DNA of 64,000 bases from Arthrobacter crystallopoietes (lineage in GTDB: Bacteria; Actinomycetota; Actinomycetes; Actinomycetales; Micrococcaceae), in the NCBI RefSeq assembly GCF_002849715.1, contig NZ_CP018863.1, positions 1,426,001-1,490,000 on the forward strand. The letters run 5' to 3'. How positions within the stretch are numbered: the stretch's first letter is position 1; every line of letters starts with the position of its first letter. The notes under the pieces are model-generated. The model ran no database searches. It was not told the origin of the DNA and saw only the letters and a program-made list of their open reading frames with translations. Below are positions 43,975-52,585 of this stretch, in pieces. Both the position numbers and the translations under genes were made by a program.

Positions 43975-45381
43975 TCACTGGGCAATTTGAACGACGGCAG
44001 GTGGTGCGGGGACAGGGATGGTCACGGGTGCGGTAGCGGGCTCCCATCCGAAGGTCCGGCGGACGGCCAGGACGGCAGCGTCGAGGAGGTCGGCGCGGGT
44101 CAGCACGCTCAAGGTGAAGTCCGAGGTGGATATGAGGTTGATGGGTATGTCTGCGTCCGTGAGCGCCTTGAAGAAGCGGTAGGTCACCTCAGGGTCCAGA
44201 CGCATGCCGGCGCCGGTGAGGGAGAGCTTGCCCATGTGCTCATCACAGTGCAGGGTGCTGAAGCCGATCGTTTGCCGCGCCGCCTGGAGGGCCTGGCAGG
44301 CGGCGGGCGCTTCCGTCGCCGGTAGTGCCAGGACGATGTCCTTGTAGCCGGCCACGGCAGAGACGCTCTGGCCCACCATGTCGGCAACGGAACCAGCGGT
44401 GGCAAGGGCAGCGAAGACTTGGGCGGCTTTGCCGGGAACGTCCGGAACCGATTCGACCCGGATGCTGGCAGTGCTGTTTTCATAGTCGACGGCGGAAATT
44501 ACCGGGTGTTCGGTGAAGCCCCCCGGTGCCAAGCCAGCGCGACCGCCGTCCGGGACCACGAGCGTTCCGTTGGAGTGGGTAAAGGACGAGCGGACATGCA
44601 GGAGGACACCGAAACGGCGGGCGTATTCCACGCACCGTGCCTGGAGTACCTTGGCGCCGCAGGCGGCGAGTTCCAGCATTTCGGCGCTGGTGATGACATC
44701 AACCTTCCGGGCGGTGGGCACGACGCGGGGGTCTGCGCTGTAGACGCCGTCGACGTCCGTGTAGATTTCGCAGACACCGGCACCCAGTGCGGCGGCAAGC
44801 GCGATGGCGGTAATGTCGGAACCGCCTCGGCCCAGGGTTGTGGTTTCCTTCGAACCTACGCCTGTCCCCTGGAAGCCTGCCACAATGGGAATTTCGCCGC
44901 GGGCCAGGACGGTGCGCAGTTCCCGCGGATCTACGTCGACAATGTGCGCTTTGCCGTGAACGTCGTCGGTCTTGAGGCCGGCACGGCGGCCGGTGAACAG
45001 TTGCGACGGAACGTTCAGGTTGGCCAAGGCCATCCCCAGCAAAGCGATGGAAATGCGTTCGCCGGTGGTAAGCAGGAAATCGAGATCGCGTGGTGCCGGT
45101 GACGCTGAAACGGTGGCCGCGAGGTCCAGCAGGTCGTCTGTGGTGTCCCCCATGGCCGAGAGCACCACCACAACGTTGTGCCCGGCTGCCCGGGTTTCCA
45201 GAATCCGCCGTGCGGCGCGTTTAATGCCGTCTGCATCGGCGATAGATGAACCTCCGAATTTTTGTACTACCAGGTCGAGTGAATCAACGGGTCCAGATGC
45301 CCTGAGCGGGCTGATTTTTTGCCGCCGCGGTGTTGAGGTGAGACCCAGCATCCCCCCACCGTGGGCCGATTGACGGTCCAT
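43975..45381 (-). CDS. ask: Aspartate kinase, pathway-dedicated
   Basis: 468 residues from ATG 45381, with AAAGGGAGG upstream. Kinase domain: VQKFGGSSIADADGI (about 38-52), the LLTTGERISIALL region and TTLGRGGSDITAIALAAAL. Two C-terminal ACT-type units. In housekeeping actinobacterial LysC the second unit has a GMxSHPGVTA motif; here it reads GMRLDPEVTY, and MVGQSVSAV replaces MVLQNVSSV. Loss of the Ser-His-Pro-Gly residues suggests altered or absent Lys/Thr feedback, as expected of an enzyme serving a secondary pathway. It supplies aspartyl phosphate to the aminotransferase gene downstream; aspartate semialdehyde dehydrogenase must come from elsewhere. Confidence 0.9.
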   Translation of the reverse strand: MDRQSAHGGGMLGLTSTPRRQKISPLRASGPVDSLDLVVQKFGGSSIADADGIKRAARRILETRAAGHNVVVVLSAMGDTTDDLLDLAATVSASPAPRDLDFLLTTGERISIALLGMALANLNVPSQLFTGRRAGLKTDDVHGKAHIVDVDPRELRTVLARGEIPIVAGFQGTGVGSKETTTLGRGGSDITAIALAAALGAGVCEIYTDVDGVYSADPRVVPTARKVDVITSAEMLELAACGAKVLQARCVEYARRFGVLLHVRSSFTHSNGTLVVPDGGRAGLAPGGFTEHPVISAVDYENSTASIRVESVPDVPGKAAQVFAALATAGSVADMVGQSVSAVAGYKDIVLALPATEAPAACQALQAARQTIGFSTLHCDEHMGKLSLTGAGMRLDPEVTYRFFKALTDADIPINLISTSDFTLSVLTRADLLDAAVLAVRRTFGWEPATAPVTIPVPAPPAVVQIAQ

Positions 45382-45434
45382 GATGCCTCCCTTTGCTGAC
45401 AGCATCAGTTGACTGCAACCGCTGTTATCCGTTT

Positions 45435-45453
45435 GTTACTGCCTCGTCACGAA
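45435..45453 (-). promoter_or_regulatory. Shared 19-bp motif upstream of ask (candidate SARP site)
   Basis: On the coding strand TTCGTGACGAGGCAGTAAC, 54 bp before the ask start. It matches TTCGTGACGTGTCAATAAC 53 bp before the synthetase start at 16 of 19 positions. It is followed by a second TAAC 11 bp downstream, the periodicity expected for SARP binding. Confidence 0.6.
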
Positions 45454-45584
45454 ATCGGATAAGTTCCAAGAAAGCTTGGATTTTTCTTGAACCTTGGGCT
45501 TTCCTGAATGCACTTGCACCATTCATTGACAGGGAATGGCGCTTTGGCGATGCTGAAGGTTCCAAGCGGTGGGGCCCGCGAGGG

Positions 45585-45618
45585 GAGCTGCGGCCGGACG
45601 GTCCGGCCGGCTCTTTTT
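45585..45618 (+). terminator. Terminator-like hairpin just ahead of SARP start
   Basis: Stem GAGC(TG)CGGCCGGAC / GTCCGGCCGGCTC followed by TTTTT, ending 11 bp before the GTG start, close to its GGAG. May be an attenuator or translation-blocking fold, or a terminator for upstream read-through. Confidence 0.6.
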
Positions 45619-45629
45619 GGAGTGGGACT

Positions 45630-46364
45630 GTGGGGGTCACTACGGCTATGGCTACCGATCGTATTTGGAAATTGCAGCTGTTGGGCGGATGGCAGCTGTA
45701 TCGCGGAGACCAACCGGTCAAAGTGGCCCCGCGCCAGCAGCGCCTTATCGCCGCTCTGGCGTTGTATGGCGGGCAATCGCGAAGGTTTCTGGCCGGCCTG
45801 CTATGGCCCGACAGCCCCGAGCGCCACGCGTTCGGCAATCTGCGGGAGAGTGTCTTCGTGGTGAACCGCGATCTGCCGAAGCTCCTGGCACCAACGCAGG
45901 ATCCTTTGGATCTGGTTGCGCGGGTGCAGATTGACGTCCGGGAGATCAGGGGGCAGGCATCCCGCGTGGAAGAACAGACCGATTCAGAACTCCAGAGCAT
46001 GCTGGAATCCGTCCTTGAGGCTGAACTGCTACGTGGCTGGTATGAAAACTGGATCATTTCGGAACAGGAGCGTTGGCAGCGTTTGCGGCTCTCCGTACTC
46101 GAACGGCTGGCCAAGCAATTCCTGCTGCAGGGAACGATCGAGCAGGCGGTGGAAGCTGCTCGTGCCGCCACGACCATTGACCCGCTTCGCGAAAGCGCGC
46201 AACGGCTCTTGCTCCAGTCTTACCTGGCCGAGGGAAACCAGGCGGAAGCACTGCGCGCCTACCGGTCTTTTCAGATCAGGCTCCGCCAGGAGTTCGGGGT
46301 TGCCCCCTCGCCCGTTACTGAAGACTTGGTTAGCCCGCTCCTGATGAACGGATCCGACGGGTAA
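45630..46364 (+). CDS. SARP-family transcriptional activator (BTAD domain)
   Basis: 244 residues from GTG 45630 (GGAG 7 bp upstream; ATG 45648 is the alternative). N-terminal winged helix (WKLQLLGGWQLYRGDQPVKV, then LWPDSPERHAFGNLRESVF) and a bacterial transcriptional activation domain (YENWIISEQERWQRLRLSVL, IDPLRESAQRLLLQSYLAEG), ending near FGVAPSPVTEDL. SARPs switch on antibiotic-type clusters by binding direct repeats at an 11-bp period. It diverges from ask-dat and is convergent with the synthetase; the shared 19-bp motif before ask and the synthetase is its likely target. Compact SARP without the large ATPase extension. Confidence 0.85.
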   Translation: MGVTTAMATDRIWKLQLLGGWQLYRGDQPVKVAPRQQRLIAALALYGGQSRRFLAGLLWPDSPERHAFGNLRESVFVVNRDLPKLLAPTQDPLDLVARVQIDVREIRGQASRVEEQTDSELQSMLESVLEAELLRGWYENWIISEQERWQRLRLSVLERLAKQFLLQGTIEQAVEAARAATTIDPLRESAQRLLLQSYLAEGNQAEALRAYRSFQIRLRQEFGVAPSPVTEDLVSPLLMNGSDG

Positions 46365-46700
46365 CAAGCTCGGCGGCAGCAGCGGACACGGATAGTTCCG
46401 GATCAAGCTCCGGCGGTCAGGGAGTCAGGGCCGCTGCCCGGGCCAGTACGAGCCTGCCGCGAAATCCACTTCCGGAAAAACCGGCAACAAATGGCAGCGG
46501 ATCGGCCTCCACGACGCCGCCGGAACGGCCATCCGTAGCCAGAACACCCGCCACGCCGCCCCAAGCCCTCGGGCGTCCAGCATTCCATCCTCGTCACGTT
46601 GTTGCACATCCTTGGCTGGAACGCTCTCGCGGTTGTTGCAGTTTCCAGCATCCTGCCTGGGTGGTTTGCGGCTGGCCTCCTGGAGTCTCCGGCACTATTT
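46365..46700. other. Gap between SARP and synthetase stop codons
   Basis: 336 bp between convergent genes. Small frames exist (a 60-residue minus-strand frame from GTG 46607), but none has a convincing start or family signature. No clear terminator was identified. Confidence 0.4.
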
Positions 46701-49700
46701 TTAGGCGGGAATGCCCGCATGTTTGCCGGGGTTTGTTCTGTGGTCCCGTGTCGGCCTCATTTGTCCGATCCAGCCGGTGTTGCGGTGGCGTGGGAGGCGC
46801 GGAAGTGTGACCGGGGGCGGCAGGTACACGCTGCGGTCCCTTATTTCGCGTGCCGGGTTGCCGCCGTACAGGGTGTTTTCGGGCACTTCTTCGCCCTTCA
46901 TCAGGAAGGAGTCGGCCAGCAGCGTCGCTCCGTTGTGCATGGTTACTCCGTAGTTGACGAAGGATTCCACGCCTAGTGAGCAGCGGTCATGGAGGGTGAT
47001 GTAGTCGGATTTGAAGGTGCCGTCTTCCATCGAATGGCTTTGAATGGCGGTACCTTCGTTGAGTGCGCAATCGTCGCCGATCGAGACCAGAGTCTTTTCC
47101 GGGATGTCGCAGCCGGCATCGTAGAGCCGCTTCCCGACCCTCACGCCAAGCAGTCTCCAGATCATGGATTTGAACGGCGTGCCGCTGAAAGGTGCCACGG
47201 CCAGGAGTTTCCAGAGGCGTTCGTGGTGCCAGAAGTAAGGGTCGTAGATGGAACAGTATTGCGGCTTCAGCCGGCCGAAGCCCAGCACGGAGCGCTCGGC
47301 CACCACACTGATCAGGATGCCCACGATCAGGAACGCGATGGTCGCGACTCCCACGGCCAGTGCTCCGAACTCGTCGTAGAAGGTTACTGCGATGGCCGCG
47401 AGCAGTGTCGCCTCGAAGAACAGGAACCACCGTACGAACAGGAACAGTCCCATGGTCACAATATTGTGCTTGTTCTTGGCCTTAATGAGCGGCTTTCTGA
47501 TTGCTTCGTTCTTGAGTTCGTCGAATTGCCTGTCCCGATCGACGATTCGGGGAATTTCAAACGGTGGGGATCCGAGCAGGCCCACGCCTTCCCTGATGGG
47601 CCCGTTGATCGGGACCATGACCTTGGTCGCGAGCAGGCAGTTGTCTCCGGTACGCGCAGCGAGTGGGAAGGTGATGTCGTTGCCGAGGAAATTGCGTTCG
47701 CCGATGGTGACGCGTGAGACGCGGAAGGATGAGCTGGAAAAGTCGGCGTTCATGATGTTCAGGCCGTCCGAGACCATCGTGCCGGAGCCAACGGAGCTAA
47801 GGTAGGGCGTTTCGTGTGCGACTTCGGGGCCGAAATTCGACCCGGTTTGCTCGACTTTGCCCAGGTCGTATCCCAGGGCCTGCAGGAAATACACAATGTA
47901 TGAGCTGTCGCCGAAGAGGTCTTTATACATTTTGGCGTTCGTCATGCGGGCGATCATCCGCTGGATCGTGAAGTGCACGCCGTAGAGCGGGTAGACGGTG
48001 TCGGGTTTCAGTGCCCGGTTCAGGATCCGGGGGACGGTGAGGACGAAGATGAGGCCGGTGATGAGTCCAAGGAAGAACAGCACCACGGTGGTGGCCAGCA
48101 CGTCGAGGTAGAAGCGGGGGTTGTCCAGCCGCAGGTGTTCGCTCTCCAGGTAGTCCGGCAGCAGCGCGGCCAGGCCGATGAGGCCGGCGGGGACGACCAG
48201 GACGAAGCGGTTGAACAGCTGCAGCAGACTGTAGATGACCCTGCGGCGGGTGGTGCAGTTCGCGGGTTCGACCGTCCGGTAGTTCGCATCCGTGGGTACG
48301 GCCGGGGAACCGTACCAGGTCTGTCCGTCCGGCACTGACTGCGAGCTCTGCAGCGACGACGCGTGCCCAAGCTGGGCGTTGTCGCCCATGGAGGATCCGA
48401 TGTCCAGGGTGGTCTTTTCGGATATGAGGACGTTTCGTCCCAGGGTTACCGGGCCGGTCTCGATGGCGCCGGGGCGGGCCCGGTAGCCGAGGAAGAACGA
48501 GTTCTTGTGGATGACGGTGTCCGCTCCGATGGTGATCAGGTCGGTGCAGACCGGCACGGTGCGGGAGAAGATCACCACGTTCTTCCCGATCTTCGCCCCC
48601 AGCGCGCGAAGGTAGAGGACGTAGAGGGGTGAGCCGACGAACATCACGAGGGGGTTGGCCCGGGTCAGTGTTTTGACGGCCCAGAACCGGATGTAGGCCA
48701 TGCTCCAGAGCGGAATCTCGGCTGGCTTCCACCGGCCGATGAGTACCCATTTCATGATGATGGGGGCGATGGAGAGCGCCACGAACATCATTGCCCCGAA
48801 GCCGACGGACCGAACCCACATGTCGACCAGGTCGGTGCCTTCGGAAACCCAGGTGAATCCGAAGATCAGCAGGAACGCGGCGTACGTCGTGTAGCCCAGG
48901 AAAATCAGCAGCTGGATGGCACCGCACAGCACGAAACTGCCGGTACCGGGCAGCGGACGCGCAGGCACCGCTTCACGTACCGTGGACTGTTCCGGTTCAA
49001 GGGTTGCTGCGGACTGGGCAGCGTCCAGGACCACGGCCAGCTGCCGCACGGTCGGGGACTGGTAGACGTCCTGCATGGCGATCGGCGGCAGCCCGGTGTG
49101 CTTCCTGACCCTGGCGCTGAAATGCGCCAGCAGCAGCGAGTTCGCTCCCAGGTCTTCGAAGAAGTTCGCCTCGGCCGACACCCGCTCCAGGCCCAGGACT
49201 GCGCCGAGCTGCGTTGCCAGGGCTTCTTCCGTTTCGGTCGTCGGGGCAGTGTAGCTGTCGGGTCCGGTGAGGCTTCGCCTGTTCGTCGGGGCGGGCAGCT
49301 TTTTGCGGTCCGCCTTGTCGCTGGCCATCATGGGGATGGCATCGAGGCGTTCGAAGTACGCCGGCACCATGTACCCGGGCAGGAGCTTCCTCAGCATCTC
49401 GTGGATCTTTTGTTCGTCGGCGTCCCTGTCGTGGCGGACGGTGTAGTACGCCACCAGCTCCACGAAACCCGGCGCCGGCTCATAGGTGCCCACGACCGCC
49501 TGGGCGACTCCGGGGGCCTTCAGCAGCACGGACTCGATCTCCGTCAGCTCGATCCGGTAGCCGCGGATCTTGACCTGGGTATCGATCCGGCCGAAGTACT
49601 CGATCTCGCCGTCCGCGTTGATCCGGCCCAAGTCGCCGGTGCGGTAGATACGCGCCGACGGATTGTTCCCGATCCCCAGGAAATCCGGGATGAACGCCTT

Positions 49701-50927
49701 TTCGGTCAGGTCATCGCGGTTCACATAGCCTCGTGCCAGCCCTACACCGGCCAAGCCGATTTCGCCTGTTTCGCCCGGGCCCAGCGCCCGGTTCTCCTCC
49801 GGGTCCAGGATGACGGCGGAATAGGTCGGCAGCGGCACCCCCAGCGTGACGGGACAGTCCGGATCAACCACATTCCATGTCGCGGTGACGGTGGCTTCGG
49901 TCGGACCGTAAACGTTGAGGAAACGCAGACCGGGCCGGTGCCAGCGCACGATCAGGTCCCGGGGGCAGGCTTCCCCGGAGACCAGCAGGAACCGCAGATC
50001 CGGCAACTCATCCTCGATGGTGGCCAGCAGCGTCGGCACGCAGCACAACGCGGTGATCTGCTTCTCCATGATGAACGCCGACAGTTCGGCCCCGAGCAGG
50101 CTGGAGCCGCCGGGTTTGGGCACCAGGGTGGCCCCGGCCAGCCAGGGAACCCAGATTTCCTCCACCGAGAAGTCGAAGGCCAGGGTCATGCCCTGGTAGA
50201 CACGGTCCGATGACCGGAATCCGTAAACGTCCGAGGCGACGCGGACGAAGTTGCAGATGCTCGCGTGGTCAATGGCCACACCCTTGGGCCGGCCGGTCGA
50301 TCCCGACGTGTAGATGATGTACGCCAGCTCATCGGGTGTGCCCCAGTCCGACAGATCGGCCAGGCGGGAGGATTCGCAGCCGGCGATGTGCAGGTGTTCG
50401 TGGTCCAGGCACATCACGGGAGCTGCGACTTCGGGCAGCAGATCCTTCAAATGGGTGAGCGAGAGCACCATCGCGGCGTCGGCGTCCTCAACGATGTACT
50501 TCAACCGGTCGGCGGGAAACCCGGGATCCATCGGGACATACGCGGCCCCGATCTTCAGCACGGCCAGCATTGCCACGTAGGCGCGCCACGGCTGGTCGAA
50601 CAACAGGGCAATCCGGTCACCGGGACGCGCTCCCAACACCAGCAGATGGCGCGCGAGCTGGTTGGCGCGCCCGTCGAGCTGCTGATAGGTCATAACGACT
50701 CCCCCGGCGTCCACCGCCGGGTGGGTGCCCTGACCCTGGACCAGGAACCGGTCGCAGCGGTCTTCGAAAAGCTGCTCCAGCCGTTCACCCGGCTGCCAGC
50801 GGATGGACTGCTCCGCGGCCGCGGAAATCAGGACCGTTCCCGCCGCCGAGCCGTTATTTGTGCTGATCCGTCCGCGAAGCTCCGCGGGCAAGGGTTCGGC
50901 CTCGATGGTCTTCGCCTTTTTCCTCAT
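46701..50927 (-). CDS. pls: Pls/PosA-type membrane NRPS, probable poly(diaminobutyrate) synthetase
   Basis: 1408 residues from ATG 50927, chosen for GGGGAGGGAC just upstream (a GTG at 50990 adds 21). Order: adenylation domain (about 60-560) with YIIYTSGSTGRPKGVAIDH, LNVYGPTEATVT, YRTGDLGRINADGEIEYFGR and the A10 Lys in SDKADRKKL; carrier domain with EDLGANSLLLAHF near 620; then six membrane segments interleaved with three hexapeptide-like domains (IGADTVIHKNSFFLGY; VTIGERNFLGNDITF; VSIGDDCALNEGTA). This is the architecture of epsilon-poly-lysine synthetase. The inferred A-domain pocket reads D-F-E-C-L-S-V-V-T-K by alignment to PheA, an approximate alignment made by eye; the Glu could bind a side-chain amine. 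Context of ask and dat points to 2,4-diaminobutyrate as monomer. Confidence 0.88.
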   Translation of the reverse strand: MRKKAKTIEAEPLPAELRGRISTNNGSAAGTVLISAAAEQSIRWQPGERLEQLFEDRCDRFLVQGQGTHPAVDAGGVVMTYQQLDGRANQLARHLLVLGARPGDRIALLFDQPWRAYVAMLAVLKIGAAYVPMDPGFPADRLKYIVEDADAAMVLSLTHLKDLLPEVAAPVMCLDHEHLHIAGCESSRLADLSDWGTPDELAYIIYTSGSTGRPKGVAIDHASICNFVRVASDVYGFRSSDRVYQGMTLAFDFSVEEIWVPWLAGATLVPKPGGSSLLGAELSAFIMEKQITALCCVPTLLATIEDELPDLRFLLVSGEACPRDLIVRWHRPGLRFLNVYGPTEATVTATWNVVDPDCPVTLGVPLPTYSAVILDPEENRALGPGETGEIGLAGVGLARGYVNRDDLTEKAFIPDFLGIGNNPSARIYRTGDLGRINADGEIEYFGRIDTQVKIRGYRIELTEIESVLLKAPGVAQAVVGTYEPAPGFVELVAYYTVRHDRDADEQKIHEMLRKLLPGYMVPAYFERLDAIPMMASDKADRKKLPAPTNRRSLTGPDSYTAPTTETEEALATQLGAVLGLERVSAEANFFEDLGANSLLLAHFSARVRKHTGLPPIAMQDVYQSPTVRQLAVVLDAAQSAATLEPEQSTVREAVPARPLPGTGSFVLCGAIQLLIFLGYTTYAAFLLIFGFTWVSEGTDLVDMWVRSVGFGAMMFVALSIAPIIMKWVLIGRWKPAEIPLWSMAYIRFWAVKTLTRANPLVMFVGSPLYVLYLRALGAKIGKNVVIFSRTVPVCTDLITIGADTVIHKNSFFLGYRARPGAIETGPVTLGRNVLISEKTTLDIGSSMGDNAQLGHASSLQSSQSVPDGQTWYGSPAVPTDANYRTVEPANCTTRRRVIYSLLQLFNRFVLVVPAGLIGLAALLPDYLESEHLRLDNPRFYLDVLATTVVLFFLGLITGLIFVLTVPRILNRALKPDTVYPLYGVHFTIQRMIARMTNAKMYKDLFGDSSYIVYFLQALGYDLGKVEQTGSNFGPEVAHETPYLSSVGSGTMVSDGLNIMNADFSSSSFRVSRVTIGERNFLGNDITFPLAARTGDNCLLATKVMVPINGPIREGVGLLGSPPFEIPRIVDRDRQFDELKNEAIRKPLIKAKNKHNIVTMGLFLFVRWFLFFEATLLAAIAVTFYDEFGALAVGVATIAFLIVGILISVVAERSVLGFGRLKPQYCSIYDPYFWHHERLWKLLAVAPFSGTPFKSMIWRLLGVRVGKRLYDAGCDIPEKTLVSIGDDCALNEGTAIQSHSMEDGTFKSDYITLHDRCSLGVESFVNYGVTMHNGATLLADSFLMKGEEVPENTLYGGNPAREIRDRSVYLPPPVTLPRLPRHRNTGWIGQMRPTRDHRTNPGKHAGIPA

Positions 50928-50979
50928 GCTGTCCCTCCCCTGAACACCAAAAGATCTGCTCCAGTCGACCGCACCGTCC

Positions 50980-50998
50980 GTTATTGACACGTCACGAA
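50980..50998 (-). promoter_or_regulatory. Shared 19-bp motif upstream of synthetase (candidate SARP site)
   Basis: On the coding strand TTCGTGACGTGTCAATAAC, 53 bp before the ATG at 50927. TAACGG occurs at its downstream edge and again 22 bp upstream, two helical turns apart. Same position relative to the start as the ask copy. Confidence 0.6.
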
Positions 50999-51243
50999 CC
51001 CGTTATCACCGGGCTCATGGCTGACTTTCGACTGTTTGCACAGCGGCCGCTGACCAACCGGGAGTGCGGTGCCCGAAGGTAGCGTGCGAGGGCCGGTCCG
51101 CAGACCAGCGGGGAAATCCAGGCTTCTTACGGCCGTTTTCCACCCTGGCCCGGGAGAAGCTGTGGCCTAAGCAGACATAGAAAAACACAACCTCTGTTCA
51201 TAGGGTTAGTTCAGGCAAGAGCCCGCCCTACGAGGGAGTCATG
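50999..51243. other. Intergenic region, divergent synthetase / metalloprotease promoters
   Basis: About 245 bp. Presumed promoter of the protease gene lies in its AT-richer last 80 bp (AAACACAACCTCTGTTCATAGG). No further copy of the 19-bp motif noticed. Confidence 0.4.
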
Positions 51244-52002
51244 ATGACCGGAAGCGGAAACCGCTGTGTCGGCCGACCGATGCCCCGCCTCTACCGGGAC
51301 CCCGCACCGGAGCGAAGGAGATGGGTCTGCCTGGCCTTGGGGCTGGGTTTGGTCCTGACAGCCTGCACCCCCTCCCCAACTCCCGGGGACCCGAATAACG
51401 GCACTGGACAGGGGACCTCCGTTCCGGACCGCGACGAGAGCTTGCGTGAGAGCCTCAGGGACAGTCCGCCCGCATGTTCCGCTCCTGCAGATGCGGATAT
51501 GGCGGACGTTGATCCGGAGGACTCCCCTGTCAAACCGTGGCAGAATGCGGCCGGGACGGAGCTGGCGGTGGAGTTTGAAACCGGCCGGCTTTCGGAGCGG
51601 TACTCCGGGCTCGTGTCCGAGGCAGCAACCATCTGGTCCAGGAGTCCTTGCCTCAATGCAGTGCCGGTTCAGACATGCTCCGGCGGCGCGAACTGTGTGG
51701 CCATGGTCGAAGACGCGAGCCGCTCTGGTGATACGGACGGAGAAATGCGCTGGGAAGGGACCGGCGCCTACTTGGAAAGCGCGACCATCACCCTGTACAC
51801 GCGGCTTTTGGACCGGGCAACGGCTAACGGGGCTCTGGCCACCATCGTCCATGAAATGGGGCACGCACTCGGTCTGGCCCACCGCACTGAACGCCACGAC
51901 GTCATGAATTCCGTCACCGGCGACAACACGAACCCGGTTCCGGACGCTGTCGACTTCTCAAATCTTGTCGCGATCTATGGGGCCGGCCGGTCGCGAGCGT
52001 AA
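51244..52002 (+). CDS. Secreted lipoprotein with matrixin-type zinc protease domain
   Basis: 252 residues, ATG 51244 (ATG 51241 also possible) with GAGGGAG upstream. N-terminal basic stretch, hydrophobic LALGLGLVLTACT with lipobox LTAC, then a Pro/Asp-rich linker. The catalytic domain has IVHEMGHALGLAHRTERHDV, which fits HExGHxLGLxH plus the Met-turn ADVMN-like HDVMNSV. Two Cys (CLNAVPVQTC) probably form a disulfide. A membrane-tethered protease facing outward. It diverges from the synthetase gene; one idea is trimming or detoxifying the poly-cation, but a general protease is equally possible. Confidence 0.87.
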   Translation: MTGSGNRCVGRPMPRLYRDPAPERRRWVCLALGLGLVLTACTPSPTPGDPNNGTGQGTSVPDRDESLRESLRDSPPACSAPADADMADVDPEDSPVKPWQNAAGTELAVEFETGRLSERYSGLVSEAATIWSRSPCLNAVPVQTCSGGANCVAMVEDASRSGDTDGEMRWEGTGAYLESATITLYTRLLDRATANGALATIVHEMGHALGLAHRTERHDVMNSVTGDNTNPVPDAVDFSNLVAIYGAGRSRA

Positions 52003-52265
52003 TTGGGTTACGGAATGCCGCCCAAGCTGCGCTGACAGTTTCCGACGCCCTGCCCCGGCTTCGCCTAGTCGAATATTTTTCTACTCTTCAGGCGTGGAAC
52101 TCCGGGCAGCGGCTGGCGGTCCGTTACGCGAAGCGTATGGACCGGTGTCACTGACGGCCTTTCGGGGACTGAATAAATGTAACGGGGAGGATACCGGCAG
52201 GGAAACGGCCCCAAGTAAACTGTGGATTCCCGGCCCGGTAGCAACCGATGGAGGACTGTCCCTGC
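52003..52265. other. Intergenic region
   Basis: 263 bp without a supported gene; an AT-rich stretch near 52070-52085 (TCGAATATTTTTCTACTC) may be promoter DNA for the small membrane protein. Confidence 0.4.
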
Positions 52266-52418
52266 ATGCGCGACAAATGGCGGTCCATGATCAGGGACCG
52301 GGAGCTGCGCCCGTGGCTGGTCCTGATTGCGGCGCTGGCCCTTGTCGCCGTCGGATGCGCTGCCCTGATCTGGTTCTCGATCGTGGTTCCTTCCGTTGAG
52401 CTGCTGCACCGTCATTGA
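52266..52418 (+). CDS. 50-residue single-span membrane protein
   Basis: ATG 52266 with GGAGGA about 10 bp upstream. Basic N-terminus MRDKWRSMIRDRELRPW, one hydrophobic span (LVLIAALALVAVGCAALIWF) and a short C-terminal tail ending HRH. The composition is that of a real small membrane protein. Located between the protease and the DUF418-like gene; function unknown, possibly a partner of the membrane synthetase or acyltransferase. Confidence 0.6.
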   Translation: MRDKWRSMIRDRELRPWLVLIAALALVAVGCAALIWFSIVVPSVELLHRH

Positions 52419-52585
52419 CAGGGCAGAAGTGCCGAGCCGGATGATTGGTCTGTCCCAGCGACCAGGGATCCTCTTATTGCCGCCCGGCCTCAGGCTCCTT
52501 CCAAGTTCGGTGCGGCAGGCTGGTGGGGACCGCATCACCGGTTCGGCAGCATTGGCTTTAGGTCTACTTGTCGGTAAGGAGCGTT

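Noticed and set aside
42567..45405. ask-dat as part of an ectoine cluster
   Set aside because: No ectoine synthase or acetyltransferase (EctC/EctA) is nearby, and the aminotransferase looks like Dat rather than EctB.
45393..45629. N-terminal extension of the SARP frame
   Set aside because: It would run through the ask promoter motif and the hairpin; GTG 45630 with GGAG is the better start.
46425..46607. 60-residue minus-strand frame after the synthetase
   Set aside because: Start codon weakly supported, composition Trp/Arg/Pro-rich without family hit; treated as chance.
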